A stretch of DNA of 64,000 bases, taken from positions 231,438,396 through 231,502,395 of the forward strand of contig NC_081406.1 in NCBI RefSeq assembly GCF_030272615.1, written 5' to 3'. The notes under the pieces are model-generated. The model made no database searches. It was not told the origin of the DNA and saw only the letters and a list, made by a program, of their open reading frames with translations. The position numbers and the translations under genes are program-made. Shown in pieces: positions 11,375-22,309 of the stretch (the stretch's first letter is position 1; the number at the start of each line of letters is the position of its first letter). The DNA comes from Cryptomeria japonica (Eukaryota; Streptophyta; Pinopsida; Cupressales; Cupressaceae).

Positions 11375-11660
11375 CTTTGTCCTTGTCAATCTTGTCATAT
11401 TGCGATCGATTCTTCATCGATCCTTGTCCTTTTCAATCATGTCAATTTGGTCAATTTGTCATTGATTTTTGTCCTCTTGTCAATCTTGTCATATTGCGAT
11501 CGATTCGTCATCGATCCTTGTCCTTTTCAATCATGTCAATTTGGTCTATTTTATCATCGATCTTTGTCCTTGTCAATCTTGTCATATTGCGATTGATTCA
11601 TCATCGATCCTCGTCCTTCTCAATCATATCAATTTGGATCAATTTGTCATTGTTCCTCGT
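11375..11660. repeat. ~94-bp tandem repeat, three units, in solo LTR G
   Basis: Units contain CTTGTCATATTGCGATCGAT, with starts of this word near 11391, 11485 and 11578, so the period is 93-94 bp. Each unit also repeats ATCGATCC and CAATCATGTCAATTTGG. The repeat is internal to the LTR. Confidence 0.85.
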
Positions 11661-12086
11661 CAATTGGCGCATCTATCAATCAAATCATTTATCAACACTG
11701 GTCATTTATCAATTCAAAATCATGATCATAATCGAATCAACATCAATTATCTTCAATCAAGACCTAATTGTCATTCTCGCATTGCTAACTCATCTTCTAG
11801 GGTTTTATGATTTAATCATTTAACCTTGTGTGTCATTTCTCTCTCTAGGATTAAATAATTTATTTTATTTATCCTAAGTCTTCTCATCGCAATTAAATAT
11901 TCGTTTAATTGGCTAATTATTCCTCTTTGGTGAATTAATTAATAAATGACAAATTATTAATTAATTTACCTAATTTCCTATTTTCCATCAATTTCTAATT
12001 CCTAATTTTTCATCAATTTCAATTTCTTAATTTTCTAATTCTTAATTTCAATTTCCTCCTATTTCTCTCCTAAATTCATGGGAATG

Positions 12087-12235
12087 TCATAGAAATTTGT
12101 CATAAATTGTCATAAATTCTTGACATAGAAATTTGTCATAGAATTTGTCATAAATTGTCATAAATTCTTGACATAGAAATTTGTCATAGAATTGTCATAA
12201 ATCTTTGCATAGCAATTTGTCATAGATATGTCATA
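12087..12235. repeat. AT-rich short repeat of TTTGTCATAAA words
   Basis: Imperfect units of about 50 bp built from ATAGAAATTTGTCATA and AATTGTCATAAATTC, repeated three times. It lies in the downstream part of solo LTR G. Confidence 0.7.
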
Positions 12236-12678
12236 ATTTTGCTATTCTTGATTTGAATTTCTATTCGAATCACTATCATGCTAATTTGTTCATTTCTCCA
12301 ATTTCTCTATAAATTGGATGATTTTGTTCAATCAAATCCCTAGCCGAATCCCTATCAAATTATCGAATTTATGCTTCTAGTACTCTTGAGCTTTTCATCA
12401 ATGTCAATCTTGCTTTCAATTGTATGTGCATTTGTAGGTGAGATCCACAATCCGACCATTTGAAGAGGAAAGAAGAACAATGGAGCCGCATGGAAGGAGC
12501 ATTAAAATCGTCATCCAGTTTGCATAATCTTTGCTTTTGAATGTTTCATTTTATGTCTCCATTGAATGTGTTTTAGGATAGATTCATTGCAATGAGTGCT
12601 TTTGTGATTGAGTTATCATGTCTAGTGTTTTGATATACTTGTTTTGTGATGATTTCCTATTTCCTAACCCACAAGTAT

Positions 12679-13362
12679 AAAGACAAATTCAAGGCTAGTT
12701 CAGCACAACTTAATGAATTATTGGAGAGCCAAAGACAAAATAAAGACTCTAGAGGACTTGGATTTGAACAAGGTTGGAGATCCGGTACTGCAAATGAAGA
12801 TCAAACATATGATATGGATAATGATAAGAACAACTAAAACTAGAGGACACCAGTAAGACAACTCAATGCTCAAAAATTTAATGGTAGATGCTTTGTTTGT
12901 AATAAATTTGGTCATATGGATAGACAATGTAGAAGTAGAGAAAATCATAATTATAACTCTATCCCCTCTCAATGTTCCAAATGCAATAAGTATGGTCATA
13001 AGACAGAAGAATGTAGAATGAATGTAAAATGTCATGAATGCAAAAAGTTTAGACACATGGCTAATCAGTGCAGGTCAAGCAATTATTCTGGATATAGAAA
13101 ATCAATTCAAATGAACAATGTTACATGCTATGCATGCAACAAGATTGGACACATAGCCAAGTTTTGTAGAAGCAAAAATCCACCGGTTAACAATGATGGA
13201 TCAAATAATAAAGGAAAGAAAAAGATCAATGAGATCCGACATGATCATACCAAGAGATGGGTTAGGAAGTTAGATGATCAATCGGGAGTTGAAACTGCTT
13301 CGGTTACTCCACTAGCAATGCAGAATGTTCCTGCACCGGCAGAATGCTCATCCGCCAATTAA
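12679..13362 (+). pseudogene. Element F gag, C-terminal part with four CCHC zinc knuckles
   Basis: This continues the coiled coil (SSAQLNELLESQ...GLGFEQG, typical of SIRE-like gag), with two stops at about 12835-12842. It then shows four CX2CX4HX4C knuckles: CFVCNKFGHMDRQC, CSKCNKYGHKTEEC, CHECKKFRHMANQC and CYACNKIGHIAKFC, at about 12893-13170. Knuckles bind the element's RNA for packaging. Four in a row is more than the one or two usual for copia gag. A basic tail ends at the stop at 13360-13362. Its upstream half lies at 10682-11156, on the other side of solo LTR G. Confidence 0.85.
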
Positions 13363-13722
13363 GGCAAATGCCTTAGGGGTAGGAAAATTTCATGAAAATC
13401 CTGCATATTCCCTGGGAAAGAGATCTGGAAGGAAGTTTTAGACATATGGAAAGTTTATCCGACATGTATGTGTTGAATTGAGATCCGGTATGTCTCACCA
13501 AAAGAAATTTATGTCGATGGCAAATTAGGAATTTTTCGAAGGATAAAAGAAAGAATTCACTTCAGTATGTTCACCTTGAATTCAGAGCAATACAGAGCAT
13601 GTCAAAGGTGATTCAGAGTGATCAGAAGCAACCATCAACAATTTCAACTGCATTCAAAGGAGTTTTTGGGGTTTGTCACCGACGACTATTTCCAGGTAAT
13701 TTTCATAATTTAATCATTTGAA
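13363..13722. other. Spacer between F gag and F ORF2
   Basis: 360 bp with no supported coding frame. It lies between the gag stop and the ORF2 ATG. If F used one transcript, ORF2 would need splicing or internal initiation. Nothing in the spacer settles this. Confidence 0.4.
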
Positions 13723-16700
13723 ATGGAGGCTAGTTCTTCTATTGTCCCCACTTTAATTTAAAATCCCATTGTAGTAGAGGTTAAGGATCGTCTGAGACCA
13801 ATATTCAAAAGAGGCCCGCATATTGCAACTCTGGATGATTCGGTCAACACTTTTTCGAGGGTTCATGAAGGTGTTGTTTATATTGAGAATATCAAATCTT
13901 AAATCCACTGCAATATAGAGGACTTGGGAACACCTGAGATCAAATTAATGTACATATCTAATCTGTTGAACGATTCTAGAATCATCAAGCCCGAAATCAA
14001 ACATATTGTAGACCTAGGGTTAACCAGAATCTTGGATATTCCTGAGTTTGAGGATGAAATAATCTGGTACGTGCTGAGTAGAGTTCATGGTGAATTTATT
14101 TGGTTGGATAGACCCCACAAGATCACCAAGGAATAAATTAGGGCCATCATTGGCTTACCTCTGATGGGTCAGAAACTAGAGAAGATATCAAATGATCAGA
14201 TTAACAAGCTCACAAGTGAAACCTCTAATAATCGATCAATGAGAGTCATTACCATTACTGATAAGGATGTCATATTCGTCAGCATGATTATAGGTTACAA
14301 GGTAACCCAATCTAACCGACTTAACTTTGTTTCTAGCTCTTGTATTTTTGCTGCTTATCAAATGTTGAAGAAGGATGAAAAGTATGATCTGTGTGAATAG
14401 ATGAAAGAAGAGTTGATTATGAACTTAGGAAAGATCAATGGAGAAAGAAAGGAGTATTTCAGTATGGAAATTTGTTAGTGTGCCTAATGCTTTTCTTCTT
14501 GAATGAGATATCAGGTTTGGGCAAAAGGCAATGGGCCTTTGATATACTGGTAGGCAGAAAGATTAAGGGTGCTATCACCAGTTTGGGGAATCAAAGAAAT
14601 GACAAAGTTTGCGGGTACTTCAAAACATTTTAGAAAGGCATGATGTCAAGGGAAAGAATTCCAAAGCACATAGTTGAGAAATACTCAACTAAAATCTGTT
14701 TCATGGTGAAAAAGGATGACTCTTATTGAAGCTGTGATACCCCATAAGATATGGATTAAGGAAATGGGTTATGAGGTAGATGAAAGCATTTTGGATTCAT
14801 ATGCTAAGATGCTTATAGATGCACTGATAGATGAATTTGAAAAATGATTTGGAATTACTAAGCAAAAGAAACTTGAAGTTAAAACAAAAATCAATTAGAA
14901 GAAGAGAGAGAGGCAGTATAGAAAAGTAAGTCAATTTGTTGAAAATTTTGAAAAGATATTCAGACTATTATTGATGCCTCATCAACCAAAGAAGTCAAGA
15001 AGAGGAAACAACTTGAAGTTCTCATTGCACCAATTACTTTAGATACTGAGACTGAGGATGAAATTCCTCTCTCTTTCAAGAGGGTGCAGAGAAAGAAGGT
15101 ATAATATCCAAAGGAGAAAGCTGAGAAGACAAGTAAGCAGCTGACAAGGAAGGTAACCATTAAGATACTAGCAAGTCATCCAACTAAAAGGAAGCCTACT
15201 CAGAAGAAAAGGCTAGTGAAAGAAACCCCTACATCATCCAACAAGAATAAGAAGGAAGACATAGATGTAGCTATTGAAACCGGTAATGTAACTATCATTC
15301 CACCTATGTCTTGTGTTGAGTTAATAGAGGAGATAACAAAGGATGGTATGTTAAAGAACATTCAACATTATTATGAACATTTGGTTAATGATGAGCATAA
15401 AGAAATTGACGAAGCAGTTTTGTTACACTTAGACATATATAAGAAGGCTTTATTGGAGATTACAAAGCAAATACTGACACAATTATATAATAATCTAAAT
15501 GCTAGAAGATTATCTACTATGGAGGAAGACCGACACATAAAGATTCAATATTTATTAACTAATTGTGGTTCAGTTACCCCAGAGGAGATGGATAGGTGTC
15601 TTGAGACTGCAAATAGAATAATTTTCGGAAGCAGGCACATGACAGTTAGCCTTATGGTAGGTAGAGTCAAAGAAATAATCAATGAAACCAATGAAGCGTG
15701 GGTTACATTCTTTATTGACAACCCTAATTTCTTTACATCACCGAAAGCTAATCCTAAGTCTGATACTTCAGACATCCCAGTTGATGGCAAAGGCAAAGGT
15801 GTAGTGGATAGCCCATCCATAATTTTGAAAGATACCATGGAATTAAATGCAGAATCTCTGACAGAAGCAAATGTACAAGATAAAGAGAAGATGTAGGTAG
15901 AAAAGGCTACTCTACACAATGAATAGGTTATAGATGTTGAGGACAATAGTCCTTTAGATCAAGATGAACAGGTTGTGGATACAAAAAATGTGGAACCGAC
16001 AATAAAAATGCTGCACCAAGTGGCAAAACCACCGATGCAAAAGAAGATGATATAGAAGAAAACAAACTGGAAGATAAAGATAAAGAGAAAAATTAGGAAG
16101 GAGAGAAAGAAAAGGAGATTCAAACTGAGATAAGTGTTTTGACACAATCATTTGAGAAAAAGGGAGAGGAATCCATGGGGGAAGTGACAATTAGGACTAC
16201 ATTGTTGGAAATTACCACTGCAAAAGTTGAGCAGAAGAGCATAACAGAGATGAGTTCAACCGAACTCATGATGATTGTAGCTCAGAAAATGATAAAGGAA
16301 GGGACCGAGGAAAAGCAAATAATTGATCATTCCATTCCAATTTTGCACCAACTAGTCTCGGAATACCAAATTGATAAGAGAGCAAGCCCATCTGGTAAGC
16401 TCAAGATGCTGACAGAGCATATTTCGAAGGAATTTTAATCACTACAACAGATTTCTAACCAGCATACTCTGGACTGTTTGCTCAGGCTAAGAAGACCTAT
16501 TTTAATCAGTTGATTGAATCAAACAAAGTACATATAGTAGATAGATTGAAAATGATAGATGATTCTTTGAGGCAATGTACAAATATTTACCGGCTATGCT
16601 GCAACTCAAGTTTACTCACAACAGGTTTAGACAAAAGCATTAAAGATGTTCAAAATAAAATTGCAGGCATTGTAGATAATGTTGATGGAGTAAATTATTT

Positions 16701-16866
16701 AGCCACATCTGTAGATGGTCAAATTTTGTTATTAGAAGTCCAGATTTTAGCTCTTGAAAGAGACAGGGACAAAATCATACGAAGAGCTAAGGAGCTTAGA
16801 GGGTTAGTGAGTCCCCGGTTGGACACACTGTATGTACATAAAAAGGAGTGTGTAGATTTGATGTGA
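13723..16866 (+). pseudogene. Element F ORF2: large accessory protein of unknown function
   Basis: From an ATG at 13723 a reading frame of about 1,050 codons can be followed with several stops and frameshifts. The N-terminal 230 residues share one frame. They include FIWLDRPHKITKE and IRAIIGLPLMG, then NRLNFVSSSCIFAAYQML. The middle is Lys-rich (about 14850-15230). A better preserved 226-residue segment (15216-15896) is followed by an acidic, low-complexity stretch and by C-terminal alpha-helical segments (16139-16438 and 16510-16866) with coiled-coil character. No protease, RT, integrase or membrane anchor is visible, so it is not pol and not env-like in an obvious way. The W..P.KIT.E.IRAIIGLP pattern resembles the antisense ORF of element C (40576-42186). 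I do not know a function. Confidence 0.65.
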
Positions 16867-17215
16867 AATCCCACACTGACAAAACTCAAGGAGCAAGAAT
16901 CTCATGAATATGCCCTAAATGGACTTGTGTCAATTTCAGGGACATTCAAATCTGGTTGGGACACATACTTGGAGTTTTTGAAGAATTCTTACCTGGAAAT
17001 CTTCAATCTCATTCAACTCTAGTAAGTATTTTGGGAGACATTCCCTTGTACATAATTTCATTGATTTATTCAATCTTTGTACCCATTTTTGGCATTGATG
17101 CCAAAGGGGGAGTGATGTATGTGAAAATTAGAAAGGAGAAATATGTATGGATCAGATTTCAGGATCAGCAGGGCAGATTGAAACCATTTTTCACATGAGT
17201 GTTGCCATCAATGCC
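16867..17215. other. F 3' region with a second PPT-like motif
   Basis: Non-coding in frame terms, although a short frame with a hydrophobic GDIPLYIISLIYSIFVPI stretch runs here (16956-17198). A copy of GATGCCAAAGGGGGAG occurs at about 17097-17112, roughly 110 bp before the true PPT. Element H has the same doubling. Confidence 0.5.
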
Positions 17216-17227
17216 AAAGGGGGAGAT
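17216..17227 (+). promoter_or_regulatory. Element F polypurine tract
   Basis: AAAGGGGGAGAT directly before the 3' LTR start TGTTGG, in the context AATGCCAAAGG typical of SIRE-like copia elements and shared with H. Confidence 0.85.
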
Positions 17228-18099
17228 TGTTGGAAATTAACATTCATTCAGTTTCTTATGTTGTCATTGATGGCAACATTGGCAACATTGGCAACATATT
17301 TTGGTTCACCAACATCCGATAGACACTTCACTGGCATGAAGGATTTTAAAGGTTACCAAAAAACTAGGTATCAATATGGGAAACCGACATCACTTGGAGA
17401 TCCAACAAAGCATTTTATAATTCATGTATATTTGTAATGAGCTGACATGTATTATCATTTTGTATGTAAGTTGACATATGGCATAGATGTTTGTAAAGGT
17501 ATATAAGTCAGTCTATTAGGTCATTTAAGATATAATGTTGGTGATAAGATGTAATATGCAAAATTTATGTATGCGAGATCATTTGTGTGCGAAAGCAAAC
17601 ATTTTGTAATGATCTGTAGATGATTTGTAAGGTACTCATAAGGTGTATGTTATTCAGGTAAGGGTTTAGGGTTTAAGAACCAGAACAGTCAGAGCCTTAA
17701 CCAAAACTCAATCAGGCATAGCAGATGCATTATATGAGTTCAGTTTTGTAGTTTTGTATCAGAAAGTGATTGTAGTCAGTGAGACTCTTGGTGACTAGCA
17801 GTGTGCTCTAGGCAGTGTGCCTTCTTGCATGTGCAGGCTCCTATTATATATAATATCTCTTCATATGGCCAGTGAACTGATATTTTGGGTCACAAATCCC
17901 ACCATGGTTTTTCCTCATTGAGGTTTTCCACATATAAATTCTTTGTGTTATGGTGGTAATTTATGTGATTGCATTATTTGTTTTAGTTATATGTACTTAT
18001 GTTTACCTGTTGATGAATGAATGCTTTGATAGGGCTAAAATCTTATATTCTAGTAGAACACTGATTCACCCCTCCTCTTAGTGTTCTTGGATTCCAATA
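17228..18099 (+). repeat. Element F 3' LTR
   Basis: 872-bp partner of 9771-10608, ending TTCCAATA instead of TTCCAACA. Small insertions relative to the 5' LTR (for example near 17270-17290 and 17805-17850) account for the length difference. A TATATAAG box lies at 17500-17507. Confidence 0.88.
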
Positions 18100-18104
18100 G
18101 AAGG

Positions 18105-18245
18105 CAGTGCAAAATGATGAAAAACACAACTTTTTGATGTCATGAGCATGTTTCTGAACTCCGGTCAGGATTAGGGATTCGTCCACTAATACAAAGAGCC
18201 AAATGTAGTCGAAAATTGCAAGGGTCGCAATTTTATGATGCTACA
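18105..18245 (-). repeat. Element B 5' LTR, remaining part
   Basis: 141 bp that continue B's second LTR after element F (match to about 3890-4027). They end GATGCTACA at B's right border, followed by the target duplication GGTCC. Confidence 0.85.
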
Positions 18246-18250
18246 GGTCC

Positions 18251-19060
18251 AAAATGTTTTCTTTGTTAGATGGTTTCTCTGAATACAACCAAATCAGAGT
18301 CAAAGAGGACCAACATAAAACAATCTTGACCACCAAGTGGGGAACATTTTCATATGCCAAGATTCCATTTGGTCTCTCTAATGCATGGGATAGTTTTCAA
18401 TGAGTGATGGACATTGCCTTCAAAGAGTTAATAAATAAAATCATAGTGATTTACCTTGATGATCTTATTGTATTCTCCAAATCAAAAGCTGATCATTTTG
18501 ATCATCTAGAATTTGGAGTCCCACAAGCAAATTTTCTTGGACATGTAGTGTCTAAGGATGGGATTTCAATTGATCTTGATCGAGCAAAGGCCATCAAAGA
18601 GTTATCCCTACTGGTTAACAAGAAAGGAGTGCAACATTTATTATGAAAGATTAACTTTGTGAGAAGATTCATATTGGATTTTGCAAGGTTAGTTAGGCCA
18701 ATTACCCTCATGCTTAGAAATGATCAACTTTTCAAATGCACTAACCAAGCAAGGGAGGCCTTTGAAAAAATAAAAAAATTTATTTCCACTACTCCAGTAT
18801 TGGTTAATCTAGATCTTTCCAAAGACTTTACCATGTATTTATATAATAGTGAGGACATCATCTCTATGGTATTGACATAGAAAGATGATGAAGGGAAATG
18901 GGAGAAAATCATTTCTTTTCACTCAAGAACCCTGAAGAATCATGAAGTTAAATATAACTTCATTAAAAGACAAGCTTTTTCTATTGTCAGGAGGCTCAAG
19001 AAATCCAACATCTAATTGCCTACAACTAAACAATAGTATATGTGGCACACTCTAGTGTGC
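18251..19060 (+). pseudogene. Element A reverse transcriptase C-terminal part and RNase H
   Basis: RT motifs are LLDGFSEYNQI (motif A), KIPFGLSNA (motif B) and VIYLDDLIVFSK (motif C), with the YLDD catalytic pair intact. These are followed by NFLGHVVSKDGI and the thumb. The Ty3-type RNase H begins near 18760 (REAFEKIKKF...VLVNLDLSKDFTMYLY) and is broken by stops near 18880 and 19014. The polymerase would copy the element's RNA into DNA and RNase H would remove the RNA strand. Stops make this copy inactive. Confidence 0.85.
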
Positions 19061-19289
19061 GTGAGTACATTATAGAAGGAGAAATCACTAAGAAGAAGGC
19101 CAATTGGATCACCAAGATATTGGAGTATGATGTTGAAGTTTGACCAACCAAAGTGATCTACAATAGAGGGTTATGTGAATACTTAGCACAGGAAGGTGAG
19201 ACCTCAACTAAGGAGGAACAACTGGAGTTGGTCTTGGTTAATCAACCTGAAACCAAAGGATGCTAGATGGATGATAGAGTTAATTTTAT

Positions 19290-20509
19290 ACAAACGAGGA
19301 ACTAGCTAACAAACCTCCCTTCCTAGAAGAAAAGATTCTAAGGCTGTAGAATGTTGGTTATGTTCTTGTAGAGGGAATTATTTTCAAAAGGAAATTTAAT
19401 GGTCATGTTCTCCTATGTTGTGTCAAAAAGGAACAAGCAAAGAAAATCCTCAATGAGTTTCATAGTAGTTAAGTGGGTGAATATTTCTTTGCTAAAATAA
19501 CTACTCTAAAGATCATGTGTGTTGGCTATTTCAGGTTCACTATGTTCAATGATGCTTATGTGCTACTCAAATCTTGTAAGCAATGCCAAATATTTGTAGG
19601 CAAGAGAAAGAATGTTTCCTTACCTTTGAATCCAATAGTAGTGGTTGAGCCATTCACACAATGGGGGTTTGATTTTATCAAAATGATCAACCTAATTTTT
19701 AGTGCTAGTCATAAATGGATTCTCATGGCAACTAATTATTCTACTCAATGGTCTGAGGTTGTCCCATTTAAGAATGCAATAGAGACAAATATTATAAATT
19801 TCTTGGAAGAATTTGTGATGAGGTTTGGCCTGTCAAAGACCATCACCTCAGATAACGTGAGAGCCTTCCTAGATTCCAAGGTATGTCAGTTCACACTAAA
19901 TATGGAATTTTCCTTAAAACTTTCTCAAAATTTTACCTACAAGGAAATGGTCTTGTTGGGTCATCAAACAAAAATTTAATCCGACTCATTAAGTGAATAG
20001 GGTCAAAATGTCAAAAGGAGTGGCACAAGCACTTGAAAATAGCACCCGGGGCAAATAGGATCACTTTGAAGCAAGTGCTTAAGACCTCGTCATATAAGTT
20101 GGTCTATGGTAAGGATGTTTTATTGGCTATTTCCATTAGAATCTCTACATTACAGTTGCTTAAATCTCTAAAGGTTGAAGAAAATAGAGCTATGGAAGTA
20201 AGAATGGAGAAATTACTCAACATGCAAGAGTCAAGAGAGAAGGCATATAATGCTATGACTAGTTGACAACAGATAGTTAAAAGATAGTTTGATAAAAAAG
20301 CTTTCAACCCAATGTTCAAACAAGGTGATTTAGTTTTAAAATATAATGAATGTGCTACGAAACTTTGTCAAAATGTTAAATTTGATACCTTTTGGGAGGG
20401 GCCATTTCACATTTCAAATTGTAAGGAGCATAATTCTTTTGAGTTAGAAAATTTAGGAGAAGCTCTGGGGATTCTTGTGAATGGAATCCACCTTAAAAAA
20501 TTTAGCTAA
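19290..20509 (+). pseudogene. Element A integrase
   Basis: Integrase inserts the cDNA into the genome. A zinc-binding end is seen as LLKSCKQCQIFVGKR, then the catalytic core with WGFDFIKM (first Asp) and TSDNVRAFL (second Asp). The position of the third acidic residue reads NGLVGSSNK, so the catalytic Glu is Gly. The C-terminal part (20312-20509) has FKQGDLVLKY and FWEGPFHISN, the usual SH3-like tail, and no chromodomain. Several frameshifts and stops are present. Confidence 0.82.
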
Positions 20510-20980
20510 TTTCCACATTTCAAGCCTAAATTATGTAATTGTTGTAAATATGTAAATTTTGTATAGTCTAAAATCCATGTAATGCAAAATATAAGAGCCA
20601 TGTATTACAAACCAAAATGTTGTATTCATTATATTGTGGAATATTTACAATATGACAATAGTGGCTCTTATGCCTACCAATGAGAGTAACAAGAAGAGAT
20701 ATCTAACAAGAGAATTTAGTCATCTTAATCTTCTTCAGTGGGGGTTGGAAGAGTATCAAGAGGAGCAAGGGAAAGCATGAGGTCATGAAAGATGATATAT
20801 CATTCCATGTCGTAGATGGGCTCTATATTCATGCATCTAATCAGAAATCCATGAGTGGAGGTCTAATTCTCTCTATGTCATTCCATAGTGGTTGTTTGAA
20901 AACCACTAAGAAATGGAAGTTAGGGCACCACTTCATCGGAGATCAAATGCAATTAGTATTCCCAAGCTCAGTATTTCCAT
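20510..20980. other. Downstream region of element A
   Basis: AT-rich sequence after the integrase stop with TGTATTACAAACC and ATTTACAATATG words. No supported coding frame and no identifiable LTR or PPT. Confidence 0.35.
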
Positions 20981-21300
20981 CTACAACACCTCTTCAAGCC
21001 CACCCAAGTAATTCTTGGAAAACAACTCCCGAGTGAGCTTAATAATTTGAGGAATAGACTCCGCAAGATCTAATAGAGAGGCCACAAGTGGGACAAACTA
21101 TCTATGTTGACCTTGTACTTGTCTACCCTAGTGATGAAGCCTTCACCCAATACCCATTTGATAGAAATAATAGCTATAGCATGCTTGATATTGGTCATAT
21201 TCATGAGTTGATTATCAATAATTTCCCTTAAGAAAGCCATAGAGGCTTCACTTAGTGAACCTGGGTTATAGCACGTGCGTTCATGGAATACTAAAGAATC
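20981..21300 (-). pseudogene. Antisense ORF remnant downstream of A integrase
   Basis: On the minus strand a protein-like frame reads SLVFHERTCYNPGSLSEA, then FLREIIDNQLMNMTNIKHA and KWVLGEGFITRV. After a one-base shift it reads VPLVASLLDLAESIPQIIKL and LGGLEEVL, ending at a stop at 20981. Sequence with this Leu/Ile-rich helical character next to the 3' end of a Tat-type element fits the antisense extra ORFs known from plant gypsy elements. I cannot name the family. Confidence 0.45.
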
Positions 21301-22291
21301 CTACTATTTTCAAAAAATATTGCCCTAAACTCCTTTTTTGTCACTCCCTCCCAATACATAATTTGAATTAAGAGCCCCCCCATTTTCGCCAAATATTGCA
21401 TTTTTTTATAGCCTAAATTAAAAAACCCCCTATTTTCACCGATAGCCAATATATTGTGCCCTCATTTTTGGGACATTAAAACCCCCAATATGAATGCACA
21501 TGATATAATATTGCCTAGATAGTGAAGGCCCCATGAAGAAAGCTAATTGAGGATTCCTACGTACTAGCCTAATGGGAGTATCCATACTCACCCTCTTGAG
21601 ATGCAAAGCTTACTATGCATGAGATGCGTCGCCTTAGTCTGTGCCCAATTTATAGACCTAGCTAGGTGCATGGATTTGCCAGTGGGACATGATGCTCATC
21701 AGAATGGTAATTTGAGAATATGACCAAATTAAGCATCCAACATGCAAAATGAAATGGCAAAAAGCAATCAGTCCATGGTGTTAGACTTCAAATATGTAAA
21801 TTCTCTAGCCAAATGCCAAGTGTTAGGTGTCATAAGAAAGAATTAAATTTTAGAGAAATAAAGTAATAAATTCTTTCATCAAATTATATTTCAAGTAGCT
21901 TTTAATACAAGGTAGGTGAATAAATCCATACTTCTCCTTTGAGGCTCAAGTTCCTAAAGGCAGCTTGACTCGTCGTAGTGAGGTGGTGCCTTTTCTAGGG
22001 TGTGAAATTAATTTCACATGAGTGGATTAGCTATTGGCCTGTGCATAGGTTGAAGCGCTTAAACCACCTTGTTTAACTTAGAGTAAAGTAAAAGGAAAAA
22101 TAAATGTTAAGCATGCAGAAGAAAAAATGAGAGCATAGTGAAAATATTCAAAAGATAGTAGTGCAAAGTTTCTAGGTTAAACTAGAAGTGAGAAGAGCTA
22201 AGCAAAGTGTTAATCCATTTGAAATATTTGCAACATGGCAACATAAGGAATTTCAACTAGTGGTGACCTCTAATAGAAGGAACTTCTACTA
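21301..22291. other. Region without a supported gene
   Basis: AT-rich sequence with runs such as AAAAAACCCCC. A small near-duplicate at about 22252-22305 has ACTAGTGGTGACCTC repeated as ACTAGTGGCGACCTC. Probably the 3' end of element A or older insertions. No LTR pair could be matched. Confidence 0.35.
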
Positions 22292-22309
22292 GTGGCGACC
22301 TCGCGAAAG

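Larger units (their letters stand above)
11157..12673 (+). mobile_element. Solo LTR G inserted in F gag
   Basis: A 1517-bp block from TGTAGACACC to CTAACCCACA, flanked on both sides by AGTAT (11152-11156 and 12674-12678). It has no internal coding region, PBS or PPT, so it is a solo LTR left by LTR-LTR recombination. Its start TGTAGACACCTAAAAATGG resembles the LTR starts of E and D (TGTATACACC/ATAAAAATTGG), which suggests a Tat-type gypsy origin. A TATAAAT box lies at 12308-12314. It contains a ~94-bp tandem repeat at 11375-11660 and an AT-rich repeat at 12087-12235. Confidence 0.88.
9771..18099 (+). mobile_element. Element F: pol-less, SIRE/copia-like LTR retrotransposon with a large accessory gene
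   Basis: F has two LTRs (9771-10608 and 17228-18099) that start TGTTGG. The 5' LTR ends TTCCAACA and the 3' LTR ends TTCCAATA. Flanks are GAAAG (9766-9770) and GAAGG (18100-18104); the empty site in the other B LTR reads GAAGG. A TGGTATCAAAGC PBS and an AAAGGGGGAGAT PPT are those of SIRE-like copia elements. Inside are the C-terminal half of a gag gene and a long gene of unknown function (13723-16866). Protease, integrase and RT are absent. F could only have moved with help from an element such as H, which shares its PBS, PPT and LTR 3' end style. Confidence 0.88.
2763..18245 (-). mobile_element. Element B: pol-less minus-strand LTR retrotransposon, split by F
   Basis: B begins TGTAATATGG and ends GATGCTACA on the plus strand, so in its own orientation its LTR runs TGTAGCATC...ATTACA. 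It is flanked by GGTCT and GGTCC, a five-base duplication with one change. It has two LTRs of about 1.27 kb, a PBS next to the right LTR, a PPT next to the left LTR and one gag-protease gene. It has no reverse transcriptase or integrase, so it would have depended on another element. The right LTR is interrupted by element F. It shares PBS and PPT type with element C. Confidence 0.88.
18246..20509 (+). mobile_element. Element A, right part: RT, RNase H and integrase
   Basis: This continues the gypsy element at 1-2762 after the B insertion. The RT frame resumes with LLDGFSEYNQI, followed by RNase H and integrase. It ends in an HLKKFS tail with stop at 20507-20509. The three-prime LTR of A is not recognised. 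Confidence 0.88.

Noticed and set aside
11266-11823. A 185-codon open frame with many Ser, Ile and Leu residues
   Set aside because: It is produced by the ~94-bp tandem repeat in solo LTR G. All three frames stay open across the repeat, so it is not evidence of a gene.
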